A stretch of DNA of 64,000 nt from Longispora albida DSM 44784 (GCF_000379825.1 NZ_KB903818.1:38247-102246), one strand, 5' to 3'. Numbered from the stretch's first letter, positions 48,882 through 58,188 are shown. Notes: generated by a model not told the origin, from the sequence alone. A program made the numbers and translations.

Positions 48882-50393
48882 GTGCCCCGAGGCGACGGGC
48901 TTCTGACCCATGACCTCGACCCCCAGGAACGAGGCCCGCAGGACGCCTGCGGCGTCTTCGGTGTCTGGGCACCTGGCGAAGAGGTCGCCAAGCTGAGCTA
49001 CTTCGGTCTGTACGCCCTCCAGCACCGTGGCCAGGAGGCTGCGGGCATCGCGGTGAGCGACGGTTCCGGGGTCACCGTGTACAAGGACGTCGGCCTGGTC
49101 TCCCAGGTGTTCGACGAGTCGACTCTGGGCAGCCTGCACGGCCATCTGGCCATCGGCCACGCCCGTTACTCCACCTCCGGCGACTCGACCTGGGAGAACG
49201 CCCAGCCCACCCTGCGGTCCACCGCTGGTGGCACGACGATCGCCCTCGCGCACAACGGCAACCTGGTCAACAAGGCCGAGCTGGCCGAGCGCGCGGCGCA
49301 GGTCAGCACCGGCGAGCTGGGCACCAGCGACACCGGCAGCCTGGCCACCCTGCTGGCCGGCCACCCGGACCTGTCGGTCGAGGCGGCGGCCATGAAGGTC
49401 CTGCCGACCGTCAAGGGCGCGTTCAGCCTGGTCTTCATGGACGAGAACACGCTGTACGCCGCCCGCGACCCCCAGGGCGTCCGCCCGCTGGTCCTCGGCC
49501 GCCTCGAGCGCGGCTGGGTGGTGGCCAGCGAGAAGTCGGCCCTGGACATCGTCGGCGCGAGTTTCGTCCGCGAGATCGAGCCGGGCGAGCTGGTCGCGAT
49601 CGACGAGGAGGGGCTGCGCTCGGAGCGCTTCGCCAGCCCCGACCCGAAGGGCTGCCTGTTCGAGTACGTCTACCTGGCCCGCCCCGACGCCACGATCGCC
49701 GGCCGCAATGTCTACCAGACCCGGGTCGGGATCGGCGAGCAGCTGGCCCGCGAGTTCCCGGTCGAGGCTGACCTGGTCATCCCGTCGCCAGAGTCGGGTA
49801 CGCCGGCGGCGATCGGCTACGCCCGCGAGTCGGGCATCCCCTACGGCGTCGGCCTCGTCAAGAACGCCTACGTCGGCCGCACGTTCATCCAGCCGTCCCA
49901 GACGCTGCGCCAGCTGGGCATCCGCCTCAAGCTGAACCCGCTGCCCGACGTGGTACGCGGCAAGCGGATCATCGTCGTCGACGACTCGATCGTCCGGGGC
50001 AACACGCAGCGCGCGATCGTCCGGATGCTCCGGGAGGCCGGCGCGGTCGAGGTGCACGTCCGGATCGCGTCCCCGCCGGTGAAGTGGCCGTGCTTCTACG
50101 GCATCGACTTCGCCACCCGCGCGGAGCTGGTCGCCAACGGCCTCGACAACGACGGCATCCGGCATTCGATCGGCGCGGACTCCCTCGGGTACGTCTCGCT
50201 GGACGGCCTGATCAAGGCGACGGAGCAGCCGAAGAACCGGCTGTGCCGCGCGTGCTTCGACGGGGAGTACCCGATCGAGCTGCCGGAGCGCAGCCTGCTG
50301 GGCAAGCACCTGCTCGAGGGCCTGGGCAAGCGCCTGGACAACGAGGAAACACAGCCAGTGGCCGCCACAGGCCTTGCTAGGGGAGAGTCATGA
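48882..50393 (+). CDS. purF: Amidophosphoribosyltransferase
   Basis: A 503-residue PurF, the first committed step of purine synthesis, making phosphoribosylamine from PRPP and glutamine. The short N-terminal propeptide is followed by the nucleophile Cys in DACGVFG, then LQHRGQEAAG; the PRPP loop reads IIVVDDSIVRGNT. Four Cys in the second half (CFYGIDF, CRACFDGEYP) suggest the iron-sulfur type. GCAAGGAG precedes the GTG. A -10-like TAGACT lies at 48833-48838. ATGA couples it to purM. Confidence 0.98.
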   Translation: MPRGDGLLTHDLDPQERGPQDACGVFGVWAPGEEVAKLSYFGLYALQHRGQEAAGIAVSDGSGVTVYKDVGLVSQVFDESTLGSLHGHLAIGHARYSTSGDSTWENAQPTLRSTAGGTTIALAHNGNLVNKAELAERAAQVSTGELGTSDTGSLATLLAGHPDLSVEAAAMKVLPTVKGAFSLVFMDENTLYAARDPQGVRPLVLGRLERGWVVASEKSALDIVGASFVREIEPGELVAIDEEGLRSERFASPDPKGCLFEYVYLARPDATIAGRNVYQTRVGIGEQLAREFPVEADLVIPSPESGTPAAIGYARESGIPYGVGLVKNAYVGRTFIQPSQTLRQLGIRLKLNPLPDVVRGKRIIVVDDSIVRGNTQRAIVRMLREAGAVEVHVRIASPPVKWPCFYGIDFATRAELVANGLDNDGIRHSIGADSLGYVSLDGLIKATEQPKNRLCRACFDGEYPIELPERSLLGKHLLEGLGKRLDNEETQPVAATGLARGES

Positions 50394-51502
50394 CCCACGT
50401 GACCGAGGACGCGAAGTTGATTCGTGAGCCGTGGAGCGGCGGTAAGCGCCGCAGCCCGTCCTACGCGGATGCCGGGGTCTCGATCACGGCCGGCGAGGAG
50501 GCCGTCGAGCTGCTCAAGTCGAAGGTCCGCAAGACCTACCGGCCAGAGGTGGTCGGCGGGATCGGCGGCTTCGCTGGCCTGTTCCGGCTGGATGTCGGCA
50601 AGTACAAGCAGCCGCTGCTGGCCTCGTCGACGGACGGCGTGGGCACGAAGCTGGTGATCGCGCAGCAGATGGGCATCCACGACACGGTCGGCATCGACCT
50701 GGTCGCCATGATCGTGGACGACCTGGTGGCGTGTGGCGCCGAGCCGCTGTTCATGCAGGACTACATCGCGTGCGGCGAGGTCGTCCCGGCCAAGATCGCA
50801 GAGATCGCCGGCGGCATGGCCGACGGCTGCCGGTACGCGGGCTGTTCCCTGGTCGGCGGCGAGATCGCCGAGCACCCGGGCGTGATGCGTCCCGACGAGT
50901 ACGACATCTCGGGCACCGCCGTCGGTGTCGTGGACGCCGACAAGGTCCTCGGCCCGGAGCGGGTCCAGCTCGGCGACACCGTGATCGCGATGCGCTCCTC
51001 CGGCCTGCACTCCAACGGGTACTCGCTGGTCCGCCACGTCCTCCAGGGCGTAGCCCGGATGCGCCTGGACTCCGTCGTCGAGGAACTGGGCAACCAGCGC
51101 ACCCTCGGCGAGGAACTCCTCACCCCGACCCGGATCTACGCGAAGGACTGCCTGGAGCTCATCCAGGAGTGCGACGTCCGCGCCTTCGCCCACATCACCG
51201 GCGGCGGCATCCCCGGCAACCTCGACCGGGTCCTCCCGGCCACGATGGACGCCGTGGTCGACCGCTCCACCTGGCGCCCGCAGCCGATCTTCGAGCTGGT
51301 GCACGCCAAGGGCAAGATCGAGATGGCCGAGATGGAGCGCACCTTCAACATGGGTGCCGGCATGATGGCCGTGGTCTCCGCCGAGGACACCGACCGTGCC
51401 CTGGCCCTGCTCACCGCTCGCGGCGTCGAGTCCTGGGCCGTCGGCGAGGTCATCGAGGGCTCCGGCGTGGTCCAGATGATGGGCGACTACACCCGAGGTT
51501 AG
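50390..51502 (+). CDS. purM: Phosphoribosylformylglycinamidine cyclo-ligase
   Basis: A 370-residue AIR synthetase, the fifth step of purine synthesis. It has the N-terminal YADAGVSITAGEEAVELLK, the ATP/substrate region STDGVGTKL and GLHSNGYSLVR, and the later ITGGGIPGNL. It starts within the purF stop (ATGA) and is followed by a hairpin. DUF3073 and argA lie downstream on the other strand, an order seen elsewhere in actinomycetes. Confidence 0.99.
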   Translation: MTHVTEDAKLIREPWSGGKRRSPSYADAGVSITAGEEAVELLKSKVRKTYRPEVVGGIGGFAGLFRLDVGKYKQPLLASSTDGVGTKLVIAQQMGIHDTVGIDLVAMIVDDLVACGAEPLFMQDYIACGEVVPAKIAEIAGGMADGCRYAGCSLVGGEIAEHPGVMRPDEYDISGTAVGVVDADKVLGPERVQLGDTVIAMRSSGLHSNGYSLVRHVLQGVARMRLDSVVEELGNQRTLGEELLTPTRIYAKDCLELIQECDVRAFAHITGGGIPGNLDRVLPATMDAVVDRSTWRPQPIFELVHAKGKIEMAEMERTFNMGAGMMAVVSAEDTDRALALLTARGVESWAVGEVIEGSGVVQMMGDYTRG

Positions 51503-51524
51503 GGTGGGGCACCTCCCAGACCAA

Positions 51525-51567
51525 GAACGGCCGCCCACGTACAACACCGGTACGAGGGCGGCCGTTC
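51525..51567 (+). terminator. Hairpin after purM
   Basis: GAACGGCCGCCC and GGGCGGCCGTTC form a 12-bp perfect stem with a 19-base loop, 22 bases after the stop. A long loop and a weak T-tract make it moderate. Confidence 0.65.
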
Positions 51568-51625
51568 CGCTTGTCATTCTCGCCCTGGAAGGCGCCACTT
51601 CACGTCTGATCAAAACCAGAACCAC

Positions 51626-51818
51626 AGATCAAACCCGTGATTTTGTACGAGGCACCGGAGTCCCCACCTCAACCAAGCACCACAGCCGTCCAGCCCGTCG
51701 TGACAGCCCGGACCAAGCCAACGTTCTGGCAGCACTGCAGCCCCGCCTCGCAGGCGGTACAAAATCGCGTTCTTGATCTTTGCTCTTGATCTAACGCGAA
51801 GTGGCCCTGGACAGGGCC
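51626..51818. repeat. Intergenic inverted element, copy C region
   Basis: Two 23-base inverted arms (51626-51648 and 51757-51779), 19 of 23 matching, contain AGATCAA and GATTTTGTAC. Beyond the right arm, on the minus strand, is a copy of the tail seen in copies A and B, CGCGTTAGATCAAGAGC, then a short palindrome GGCCCTG/CAGGGCC. It ends directly at the stop of argA. Confidence 0.72.
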
Positions 51819-52334
51819 TCACAACCTAAGCAGCATCCGGGTGTTCCCCAGGGTGTTTGGCTTGACCCGTTCCAGGTCGAGGAACTCCGCGACGCCCTCG
51901 TCGTGTGAGCGCAGCATCTCGGCGTACACCTCGGCGTCGACCGGTGTGTTCTCGATCGTCTGGAAGCCCAGCCGCCCGAAGAACTCGACCTCGAAGGTCA
52001 GCACGAAGACACGGCGGATACCGAGTTCGCGGGCGGTGTCGAGCAGCCCGGTGACAAGGCGGCGGCCGACCCCGGAGCCAGCGGCCGACGGATCGACGGC
52101 CACGGTACGGATCTCGGCGAGGTCCCGCCACAGGACGTGCAGCGCACCGCAGCCGACGACCTCGTTGTCGCGGGCGGCGACCCGGAATTCCTGCACAGCC
52201 TCGTAGAGCGTGACTGCCGCCTTGCTGAGCAGCCGGCGGTCCGGCACGTACATGTCGACGAGCCGTTTGATGCCGGGCACGTCCGCTGTCCGTGCCCGGC
52301 GGATCTCTATACCGCCAGCCGTATTGTCATGCAC
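51819..52334 (-). CDS. argA: N-acetylglutamate synthase of the Rv2747/ArgA GNAT type
   Basis: A 171-residue GNAT protein. The acetyl-CoA pyrophosphate loop VAVDPSAAGSGVGRRLV, EIRTVAV and FVLTFEVEFFGRLGF fit the single-domain mycobacterial ArgA that acetylates glutamate to start arginine synthesis; DEGVAEFLDLERVKPNTLGNTRMLL at the end is characteristic. TAGCAT lies 6 bases before the GTG with no ribosome site. The 3' end touches the repeat element. No other arginine genes are nearby. Confidence 0.9.
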   Translation of the reverse strand: MHDNTAGGIEIRRARTADVPGIKRLVDMYVPDRRLLSKAAVTLYEAVQEFRVAARDNEVVGCGALHVLWRDLAEIRTVAVDPSAAGSGVGRRLVTGLLDTARELGIRRVFVLTFEVEFFGRLGFQTIENTPVDAEVYAEMLRSHDEGVAEFLDLERVKPNTLGNTRMLLRL

Positions 52335-52418
52335 ACTCGCATGCTACCTCGCACAGAACTGACGACGGAGCGCACCGTCCCGGCTGGACGGCGCGCTCAC
52401 GCGTGGTGTTCTGGTAGG

Positions 52419-52616
52419 TCAGCGACTACTTGTGTGGTGGTGCTGAGCCCAGGGATCGTCGTCATCCTCTTCGAGGTAGTCGTCGTGATCCCCGGCTGGC
52501 TTCGCTTCCCCGCCGGACAGTTCGCGCTGCAAAGCCGCGAGGTCCGTATTGGGGGAGGAGTACTTCAGCTCCCGGGCCACTTTCGTCTGCTTGGCCTTAG
52601 CACGGCCGCGCCCCAT
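52419..52616 (-). CDS. DUF3073 protein
   Basis: A 65-residue protein with a basic N-terminus (MGRGRAKAKQTKVARELKYSS) and an acidic/His tail (EEDDDDPWAQHHH). DUF3073 proteins are small, conserved in actinobacteria and of unknown role; they often lie near purM as here. The basic front might bind nucleic acid. GAGGGGG lies upstream of the ATG. Confidence 0.9.
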   Translation of the reverse strand: MGRGRAKAKQTKVARELKYSSPNTDLAALQRELSGGEAKPAGDHDDYLEEDDDDPWAQHHHTSSR

Positions 52617-53062
52617 GGCCGACCCCCTCGCACAGATAACGGGGCGGCCCCTGAGAGGCGGGCCCCGAAGACGTCAGGTATCACTCGTGCTGACCACCTT
52701 ACAGCGCCGAGCGGATATGCAAAATCTCGCCCCACCGGGGCGCGCCTTGCAACCCGGGTGAAAGCTCCGTTTTTGTCCAGCACTGCCCGGCTCGCCGAGG
52801 GGATGCAAGACATCACACCTGGGAAAAGTAACCAGATGACCGAGGAAACCGAAGGTCAGAGGTTGAGCAGCTGCCGCAACCCGCCCGTCACCCGTTCCTC
52901 GCCGGCCCGTCCGCCACCCGTCGGAGAACGATCATCCGCGATCGGCTGGCCGGCCTGTCCCTGGCCACCTGTGACCCACCGGCCACGGCTGGCGCCCGGC
53001 CGTCAGACCGCCCCGTCAGATCGCCGGCGCTCACCACGGAACAGAACGCTGCCCGCGAGCGA
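52617..53062. other. Gene-free stretch
   Basis: About 440 bases between DUF3073 and the terminator of the dehydrogenase gene. Frames here are shadows without family signals. It should hold the DUF3073 promoter on the minus strand. A short stem CGCCCC/GGGGCG occurs near 52727. I see nothing else. Confidence 0.5.
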
Positions 53063-53110
53063 AGAACCCGCCGGCTCGGGCGCTGGCTCAGCCCCGGTCC
53101 GGCGGGTTCT
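53063..53110 (-). terminator. Terminator after the dehydrogenase
   Basis: AGAACCCGCCGG and CCGGCGGGTTCT form a 12-bp perfect stem, about 80 bases beyond the stop of the dehydrogenase gene. Confidence 0.7.
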
Positions 53111-53189
53111 CCCCGCACCGTGCGTGCATAAACACCCAGTGCCCGCTGCCGTACCCCAGGCGGGCACGGCAACGGCAACGGGACGCGTC

Positions 53190-54257
53190 CTACGGCAGCA
53201 GGATCGTCCGGAGGCGGCCGCAGTCGGCCATCCGGCGCTCGGCGAGCTGGTCGGCGGCGAGGGCCGGCGGGATGCTCTCGGTGTCGGCCAGCTCGAGGAT
53301 CTGCTTGGTCGTGTCGTAGATCTTCGTGGCCCGGGCCTTGGCCCGCTCGAAGTTGAAGCCGCTGATCTCGTCGGCCACCTGGATCACGCCACCCGAGTTC
53401 ACCAGGTAGTCGGGGGCGTAGAGGATGCCGGAGTCCGCGAGGAGCTTCTCGACGCCGGGGTGCGCGAGCTGGTTGTTGGCCGCGCCGACCACGATCTTGG
53501 CGGTGAGCACCGGGACGGTGTCGTCGTTGAGGGCGCCACCGAGGGCGCACGGCGCGTAGATGTCCAGCGGCGTCGTGATCAGCGACATCGTGTCGTCGAC
53601 GACCTCGACCTGCGGGTACGCGGCCTTCACCCACTCCAGGGCCGGGGCGTACACGTCGGTGGCCACCACCGAGGCGCCGTCGTCGATCAGGTGCTTGACC
53701 AGGTACTTGCCGACCTTGCCCAGCCCGGCCACGCCGACCGTCCGGCCAGCCAGCGACGGCGTGCCCCACCTGTGCTCGGCCGCGGCGCGCATGCCCTGGA
53801 AGACACCCCAGGCGGTGAGGATGGACGAGTCGCCAGCCCCGCCGTGCTCGACGGAGCGGCCGGTGACGAAGCTGGTCTCCTTGGCGATGACGTCCATGTC
53901 CTGCACGTAGGTGCCGACGTCGCACGCCGTGTAGTACCGGCCGCGCAGCGACTCCACGAACCGGCCGTAGGCGCGCAGCAGTGCCTCCGACTTCACGGTG
54001 CCCGGGTCACCCCAGATGACGGCCTTCCCGCCACCGAGGTCGAGGCCGGCCAGCGCGTTCTTGTACGCCATGCCCCTGCTCAGCTCCAGCACGTCGTGCA
54101 GGGCGTCTTCCTCGCTGGCGTACGGGTAGAACCGGGTGCCACCCAGCGCGGGGCCCAGGGCCGTGGAGTAGATCGCGATGATGGCCTTGAGCCCGGACTG
54201 CTTGTCCTGGCAGAACACGACCTGCTCGTGCCCGGTGTCGGCGGTGAATACGCCCAT
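53190..54257 (-). CDS. Leucine/valine dehydrogenase (ELFV family)
   Basis: A 355-residue amino acid dehydrogenase. The substrate Lys are in GGGKAVI and [13 protein letters not shown]; the NAD domain has [13 protein letters not shown]. Catalysis is NAD-dependent oxidative deamination of a branched-chain amino acid. In Streptomyces the valine dehydrogenase gene vdh lies near bldC in the same relative place, which favours valine dehydrogenase; sequence alone cannot exclude leucine dehydrogenase. AGGAG precedes the ATG at 54257. The operon is single-gene with its own hairpin. Confidence 0.93.
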   Translation of the reverse strand: MGVFTADTGHEQVVFCQDKQSGLKAIIAIYSTALGPALGGTRFYPYASEEDALHDVLELSRGMAYKNALAGLDLGGGKAVIWGDPGTVKSEALLRAYGRFVESLRGRYYTACDVGTYVQDMDVIAKETSFVTGRSVEHGGAGDSSILTAWGVFQGMRAAAEHRWGTPSLAGRTVGVAGLGKVGKYLVKHLIDDGASVVATDVYAPALEWVKAAYPQVEVVDDTMSLITTPLDIYAPCALGGALNDDTVPVLTAKIVVGAANNQLAHPGVEKLLADSGILYAPDYLVNSGGVIQVADEISGFNFERAKARATKIYDTTKQILELADTESIPPALAADQLAERRMADCGRLRTILLP

Positions 54258-54402
54258 CCCAAACTCCTGTGTTTGAGCGGCCCTCTTGAGGCCGTCCCGA
54301 CGATCCCGGCGGGGTGGTGCCGGGTACCAGCGACACTAGACCGCGCGAGGAAACCGGTGCCTTGCCGCCCGCTGGGTCCCACTCCATGCGACGATCGGGC
54401 GC

Positions 54403-55248
54403 GTGTCGTCTCCGTTTGCCTCCTTTCTCCGGGTGTACGAGCCGCTCGCGGCCTTCGACCGTGAACGTCAGCGCTACTGGCGCGGCTACGCGAAGTCCGG
54501 CCGGGCGGTCTCCCCGGTCGTGGGCGCCGCGCGGCAGCGGGCCCTGATCCTCGACGCGCTCGGTGCCGGCTGGTCCGGCCTGCCGGACGAGGACGAGGCG
54601 TACCTGATGTGGCGGGAGGAGCCGGAGCTCAGCCCGCCGCTGATCTGCCCGTGGAGCCTGCGGGTCCGGGTGGCGGAGGCCGCCCTCGAAGCCCGCGACG
54701 GGGTACCGCCGCAGCTCGCCGACGCCTTCGTCCCCCCGGCCCTCGCCGACGCCTCCGAGGCGGCTCTCGCTGGCTGGCGCGCGTCGATGACGAGCCCGGA
54801 CGCCGGCGTACCCCGGCTGCACGAGCAGGCGGTCATGTGGCTGGTACCGATCCGCTGGTTCGTGTTCTTCGACGGCTCCGAGCGTGAGCTGAACCTGGCT
54901 CCGGAGCGCTCGGTCCGGTTCCGTACCCCGATCTCGCTGGCCCGGCGGCGGGGCCACCGCGCGCTGAGCGTGCTCCGGAGGTCCCTTCCGGACGGTCCTG
55001 TCACGAGTGAGCTCGCGGAGACGGTCCGGTGGCTGGAGGAGTTCCACCCGGGTTCAGTGCTCGAACTGGACTATGGCGGCCTCGCCGGCCTGATGCCGGA
55101 CGAGAAACTGATGGCAGACAAGTCGGCCGAACTGGCCGCGTCGGGCATCGCCGCGATGTCGGAAGGGGACCTCGACGGGGCCGGTTCCGCCTATGAGCAG
55201 CTGGTCGAGTTCTGGCGCGAGACACAACTGTTAGAGCGCTGTAACTAA
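54403..55248 (+). CDS. Conserved hypothetical protein between dehydrogenase and bldC
   Basis: A 281-residue cytoplasmic protein with no membrane segment. It has Trp- and Arg-rich segments (RYWRGYAKSGRAVSPVVGAARQRALILDAL), LPDEDEAYLMWREEPELSPPLICPW, and a long acidic C-terminal helix region. I do not recognise the family. The same position between vdh and bldC is held by an unknown gene in Streptomyces, so they may be orthologs. GACGAT lies 7 bases before the GTG, with no ribosome site. Confidence 0.8.
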   Translation: MSSPFASFLRVYEPLAAFDRERQRYWRGYAKSGRAVSPVVGAARQRALILDALGAGWSGLPDEDEAYLMWREEPELSPPLICPWSLRVRVAEAALEARDGVPPQLADAFVPPALADASEAALAGWRASMTSPDAGVPRLHEQAVMWLVPIRWFVFFDGSERELNLAPERSVRFRTPISLARRRGHRALSVLRRSLPDGPVTSELAETVRWLEEFHPGSVLELDYGGLAGLMPDEKLMADKSAELAASGIAAMSEGDLDGAGSAYEQLVEFWRETQLLERCN

Positions 55249-55422
55249 TTCGTGACCATCGAAGAGGGACATAGGCGGATAAATTACCCATTTATCGACC
55301 GTCCGGCCAGAGGGCTTCAACCGTTCGGGCCATGTCCGACATCGTGGACAGGCCGGACGATGGAACGGCGTTGGCCGGCGGGACCCCGGCTACGTTTGAG
55401 AGCACTTGTGGAGGAGTGACCG

Positions 55423-55632
55423 ATGGCATCTCGTACTCACGAGCCCGAGCCGCTGCTCACCCCGGCTGAGGTCGCGTCGATGTTCCGTGTCGACCCGAAG
55501 ACCGTCACCCGGTGGGCCAAGGCCGGCAAGCTGAGCGCAATCCGCACGCTTGGCGGACACCGCCGTTACCGTGAGTCAGAGGTTCGGGCCCTGCTGCAGG
55601 GACAGATCCCTCAGCAGCGCCAGGGCGAGTAA
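55423..55632 (+). CDS. bldC: Developmental regulator BldC (MerR-like DNA-binding)
   Basis: A 69-residue single-domain protein, LLTPAEVASMFRVDPKTVTRWAKAGKLSAIRTLGGHRRYRESEVRALL, essentially the MerR-type winged-helix domain with no effector part. BldC delays onset of aerial development in Streptomyces and binds DNA cooperatively as head-to-tail oligomers. GGAGGAGT precedes the ATG. A terminator follows. This is the best marker for a filamentous actinomycete here. Confidence 0.97.
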   Translation: MASRTHEPEPLLTPAEVASMFRVDPKTVTRWAKAGKLSAIRTLGGHRRYRESEVRALLQGQIPQQRQGE

Positions 55633-55673
55633 GGCGTCCGTGCTCCAGACCCCCTAATCCCTGGAGCACGAGC

Positions 55674-55713
55674 AAGGGCGTGGCCGTAGCCTGTTTACGG
55701 TCCCGCCCTTTTT
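55674..55713 (+). terminator. Rho-independent terminator after bldC
   Basis: A 15-bp stem with two mismatches, starting AAGGGCG and ending CGCCCTT, a 7-base loop and a T-tract. A second 9-bp hairpin, GTGCTCCAG and CTGGAGCAC, precedes it at 55640-55669. Confidence 0.85.
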
Positions 55714-55789
55714 GCTGTCCGCACCCAAGTTCTCCCGCTCGCAGCAGAACCCGTCGTCATCCACCCCCTGATTGGCTTGATTGGCAGTC

Positions 55790-57472
55790 ATGACTGAGCA
55801 GAACGTGCCCTCCTCGTACCCTCCAGCTCAGCCCGCCGCCCCATACCCGGCCCCGCCCGCGCCTGAGCACCCGGCCCAGCAGGCTCAGCCTGCCCAGCCC
55901 GCCCCGCAGGCCTACCCGGCCCAGCCTGCCCCGCCGCCCGCCTACCCGGCGGCACCGGCCCAGCAGCTTCCGCCGGCCGGCTACGCGGCCCCGCAGCCCG
56001 GGTATCCAGCGACGCAGGCTCAGCAGCTCCAGCAGGCTCCGCAGCCCGGGTACGGGATGAACTACCCCGCGCCCCCGCTCGGCCCCCTGCACGGCCCGTG
56101 GGGCCCGCCACCGCCGCCTAAGCCGAGCCGGGCACCGCTGGTGCTGTCGATCCTCGCCCTCGTCCTCGCCGTGCTGTGCGCCGGCGGTGGCGTGGCGCTC
56201 ACCGGCGTCAAGATCTCCGAAGACAACAAGGCGCTGCCGGACTCCGCGCTGTACCTGGCAGGCGTCGACCCGAAGGCCAGGGACGCCGCTGTCACGGAGC
56301 TGCTGAACCGGCGGTCGAAGGCCGTGCTGGACAAGAACAAGGACGCCTTCCTCGCCGACGTCGACGCCTCGCAGCCGGAGCTGGTGAAGAAGCAGACCAG
56401 CCAGTTCGAGAACCTGACGAAGCTGCCGTTCGACTCGTTCACGTACACGCTGGAGAAGGCGCGTTACGACCTGGTCAAGCAGAAGGACCTGACGGCCAGG
56501 TACCGCAGGATCGTCGTGGTGCCCGGCGTGAGCACCAAGTTCAGGATCAAGGGCATGAACGAGGAGCTGGAGACGGCGACCCCGTACGCGCCGATCTTCG
56601 GCCGGACGGCCGCGGGCAAGTGGGTGCTGGCCGGCGAGGCCGTCAACGACGACGTGGACGCGACCATTCCGTTCGGCATCGGTACCCAGCCGTGGCAGGG
56701 TGACCCGATCGCGGTCCGGACCAGCGAGAACGCCGTGCTCGTCTACTCGCCCGGCGACGAGGCGAAGTCCGGCGAGTGGATCGGGATGCTCGAGGACTCG
56801 ATCCGCGAGGTGAAGAAGGTCCGCCCGGACAAGTGGAACGGCAAGGTCTACGCGATCGCCGTCCGGGACGCGAAGCTCTTCAACGAGTACAAGGGCGTGG
56901 ATCCGGCGAAGGCCGTCGCGTTCGCGACCACCCGCTGGGACCGGGTCTCCGGCTGGTCGTCGGCCCCGAAGGACACCAAGCGGGCCGGCTCGCTGTTCAT
57001 GATGAACCCGCGCCAGCTCGACCGGGACTCCGACGACACCAAGCGGACCTTCGTCCACGAGATCGCGCACATCGCGATGGACCCGTTCGACCACGAGGGC
57101 GAGGCCCCGCGCTGGCTGATCGAGGGCTTCGCCGAGTGGGTGGAGTACGGCGCGAAGGTCGACGTGCGGTACAAGAAGTCCTTCGTGGACAAGTACCTGC
57201 GCGGCAAGGACCTGTCGAAGCTGCCGGACAGCGCGACGTTCTACAGGGACGAGGGCGAGAACTACGCCCTGGGCGCAGCGGCCGTCGAGCTGATCGCCGA
57301 GACGTACGGCAAGCAGAAGCTGCTGGCCTTCTACGAGTGGTTCGGCACGAACAAGACCGAGGACGACAAGCCGGAGACGCAGGAGAAGGCCTTCAAGGAG
57401 GTACTCGGCACGACGATGGCCGACTTCACCGTCAAGTGGCGCAAGGCCATCCTCGACGAGGCCATCCCGTAA
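55790..57472 (+). CDS. Membrane-anchored zincin metallopeptidase-like protein
   Basis: A 560-residue protein. Residues 1-112 are a Pro/Ala/Gln/Tyr-rich cytoplasmic tail with repeats of the PAQPA and PGY kind; one membrane helix (about 115-140) follows, then an extracytoplasmic domain. HEIAH near residue 426 is the HExxH zinc site and EGFAEWVEY about 23 residues later gives the third ligand of gluzincins. The region before it resembles the peptidase MA-like proteins. Substrate is unknown. The ATG at 55790 has no clear ribosome site; TTG at 55781 is an alternative. Confidence 0.82.
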   Translation: MTEQNVPSSYPPAQPAAPYPAPPAPEHPAQQAQPAQPAPQAYPAQPAPPPAYPAAPAQQLPPAGYAAPQPGYPATQAQQLQQAPQPGYGMNYPAPPLGPLHGPWGPPPPPKPSRAPLVLSILALVLAVLCAGGGVALTGVKISEDNKALPDSALYLAGVDPKARDAAVTELLNRRSKAVLDKNKDAFLADVDASQPELVKKQTSQFENLTKLPFDSFTYTLEKARYDLVKQKDLTARYRRIVVVPGVSTKFRIKGMNEELETATPYAPIFGRTAAGKWVLAGEAVNDDVDATIPFGIGTQPWQGDPIAVRTSENAVLVYSPGDEAKSGEWIGMLEDSIREVKKVRPDKWNGKVYAIAVRDAKLFNEYKGVDPAKAVAFATTRWDRVSGWSSAPKDTKRAGSLFMMNPRQLDRDSDDTKRTFVHEIAHIAMDPFDHEGEAPRWLIEGFAEWVEYGAKVDVRYKKSFVDKYLRGKDLSKLPDSATFYRDEGENYALGAAAVELIAETYGKQKLLAFYEWFGTNKTEDDKPETQEKAFKEVLGTTMADFTVKWRKAILDEAIP

Positions 57473-57486
57473 CAGTCAGCAGGAGC

Positions 57487-57519
57487 AAAGCCGCTCGGGG
57501 AGATTCCCCGGGCGGCTTT
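57487..57519. terminator. Bidirectional terminator
   Basis: AAAGCCGC and GCGGCTTT with CGGGG/CCCCG inside, a short loop and a T-tract. It lies between the converging metallopeptidase and tetR genes. Confidence 0.88.
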
Positions 57520-57520
57520 T

Positions 57521-58138
57521 TCATGTACTGAGCATGCCGGCGAGGCCGGCCGTCAGGCGGTCGTAGCCCTCGCGGCACAGTTCGTCGAGCCCGGGCCCGT
57601 CCTGGTTGGCGTGCCACGCGCACACGGCCGCCTGGGCCGACCCGATCGCCGCCGTCGCGAGCAGGCGCGGGAAGAAGTCGTTGGGCCCCTGCCCGCTGTG
57701 CTTGGCCGCGTACTCGGCCACGATGTCGGTCAGCTCGGTGAACACCGCGTAGTACGAGACGAGCAGGCTGGGCTGTTCCTGCATGAGGTCGAGCCGGACG
57801 CTGATCTGCCGGGTCTGCTCCGGCTCGGAGAAGGTCAGCGCCTCCAGCGCGTTGCGTACCGCCTCGATGGCCGGCTCGGTGGCTGGCCGGGCCTCGAAGG
57901 CCTCCCGGAGCCTGCCTCCGACGTTGTGCGCGACGTCGCCGAAGAGCACGTGCTGCTTCGAGGAGAAGTACCGGAAAAAGGTCCTGAGCGCGACGTCGGC
58001 GGCTGCCGCGATGTCCTCGACCGTGGTCTGCTCGTAGCCCTGCTCGGCGAAGAGCCGCAGCGCGGCGGCCTCGAGTGCCGCCCGGGTCTCCTGCTTCTTG
58101 CGTTCCCGCCGCCCCACCGGAACTGCCACCGTCGTCAT
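57521..58138 (-). CDS. TetR-family transcriptional repressor
   Basis: A 205-residue TetR protein. The N-terminal helix-turn-helix reads TTVEDIAAAADVALRTFFRYFSSKQHVLF; the all-helical C-terminal domain binds a ligand. It is divergent from an MMPL exporter and its likely targets are that promoter and its own. The ATG at 58138 was chosen because CAGAAT lies 6 bases upstream; a GTG at 58144 would begin directly at the -10. Ligand is unknown. Confidence 0.9.
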   Translation of the reverse strand: MTTVAVPVGRRERKKQETRAALEAAALRLFAEQGYEQTTVEDIAAAADVALRTFFRYFSSKQHVLFGDVAHNVGGRLREAFEARPATEPAIEAVRNALEALTFSEPEQTRQISVRLDLMQEQPSLLVSYYAVFTELTDIVAEYAAKHSGQGPNDFFPRLLATAAIGSAQAAVCAWHANQDGPGLDELCREGYDRLTAGLAGMLST

Positions 58139-58160
58139 GCTCACATTCTGTCACGGCCGG

Positions 58161-58188
58161 TCATGTGGCACCATGTGTCATGTGGCAC
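58161..58188. promoter_or_regulatory. Repeated operator candidate between tetR and mmpL
   Basis: TCATGTGGCAC occurs twice, 17 bases apart start to start, followed by GTGTCAC at 58192-58198. Such repeats in a divergent TetR/transporter gap are the expected binding site for the repressor. Confidence 0.65.

Noticed and set aside
52137-54464. A 775-codon plus-strand frame through argA, DUF3073 and the dehydrogenase
   Set aside because: Runs antisense to three recognisable genes and has no motifs of its own.
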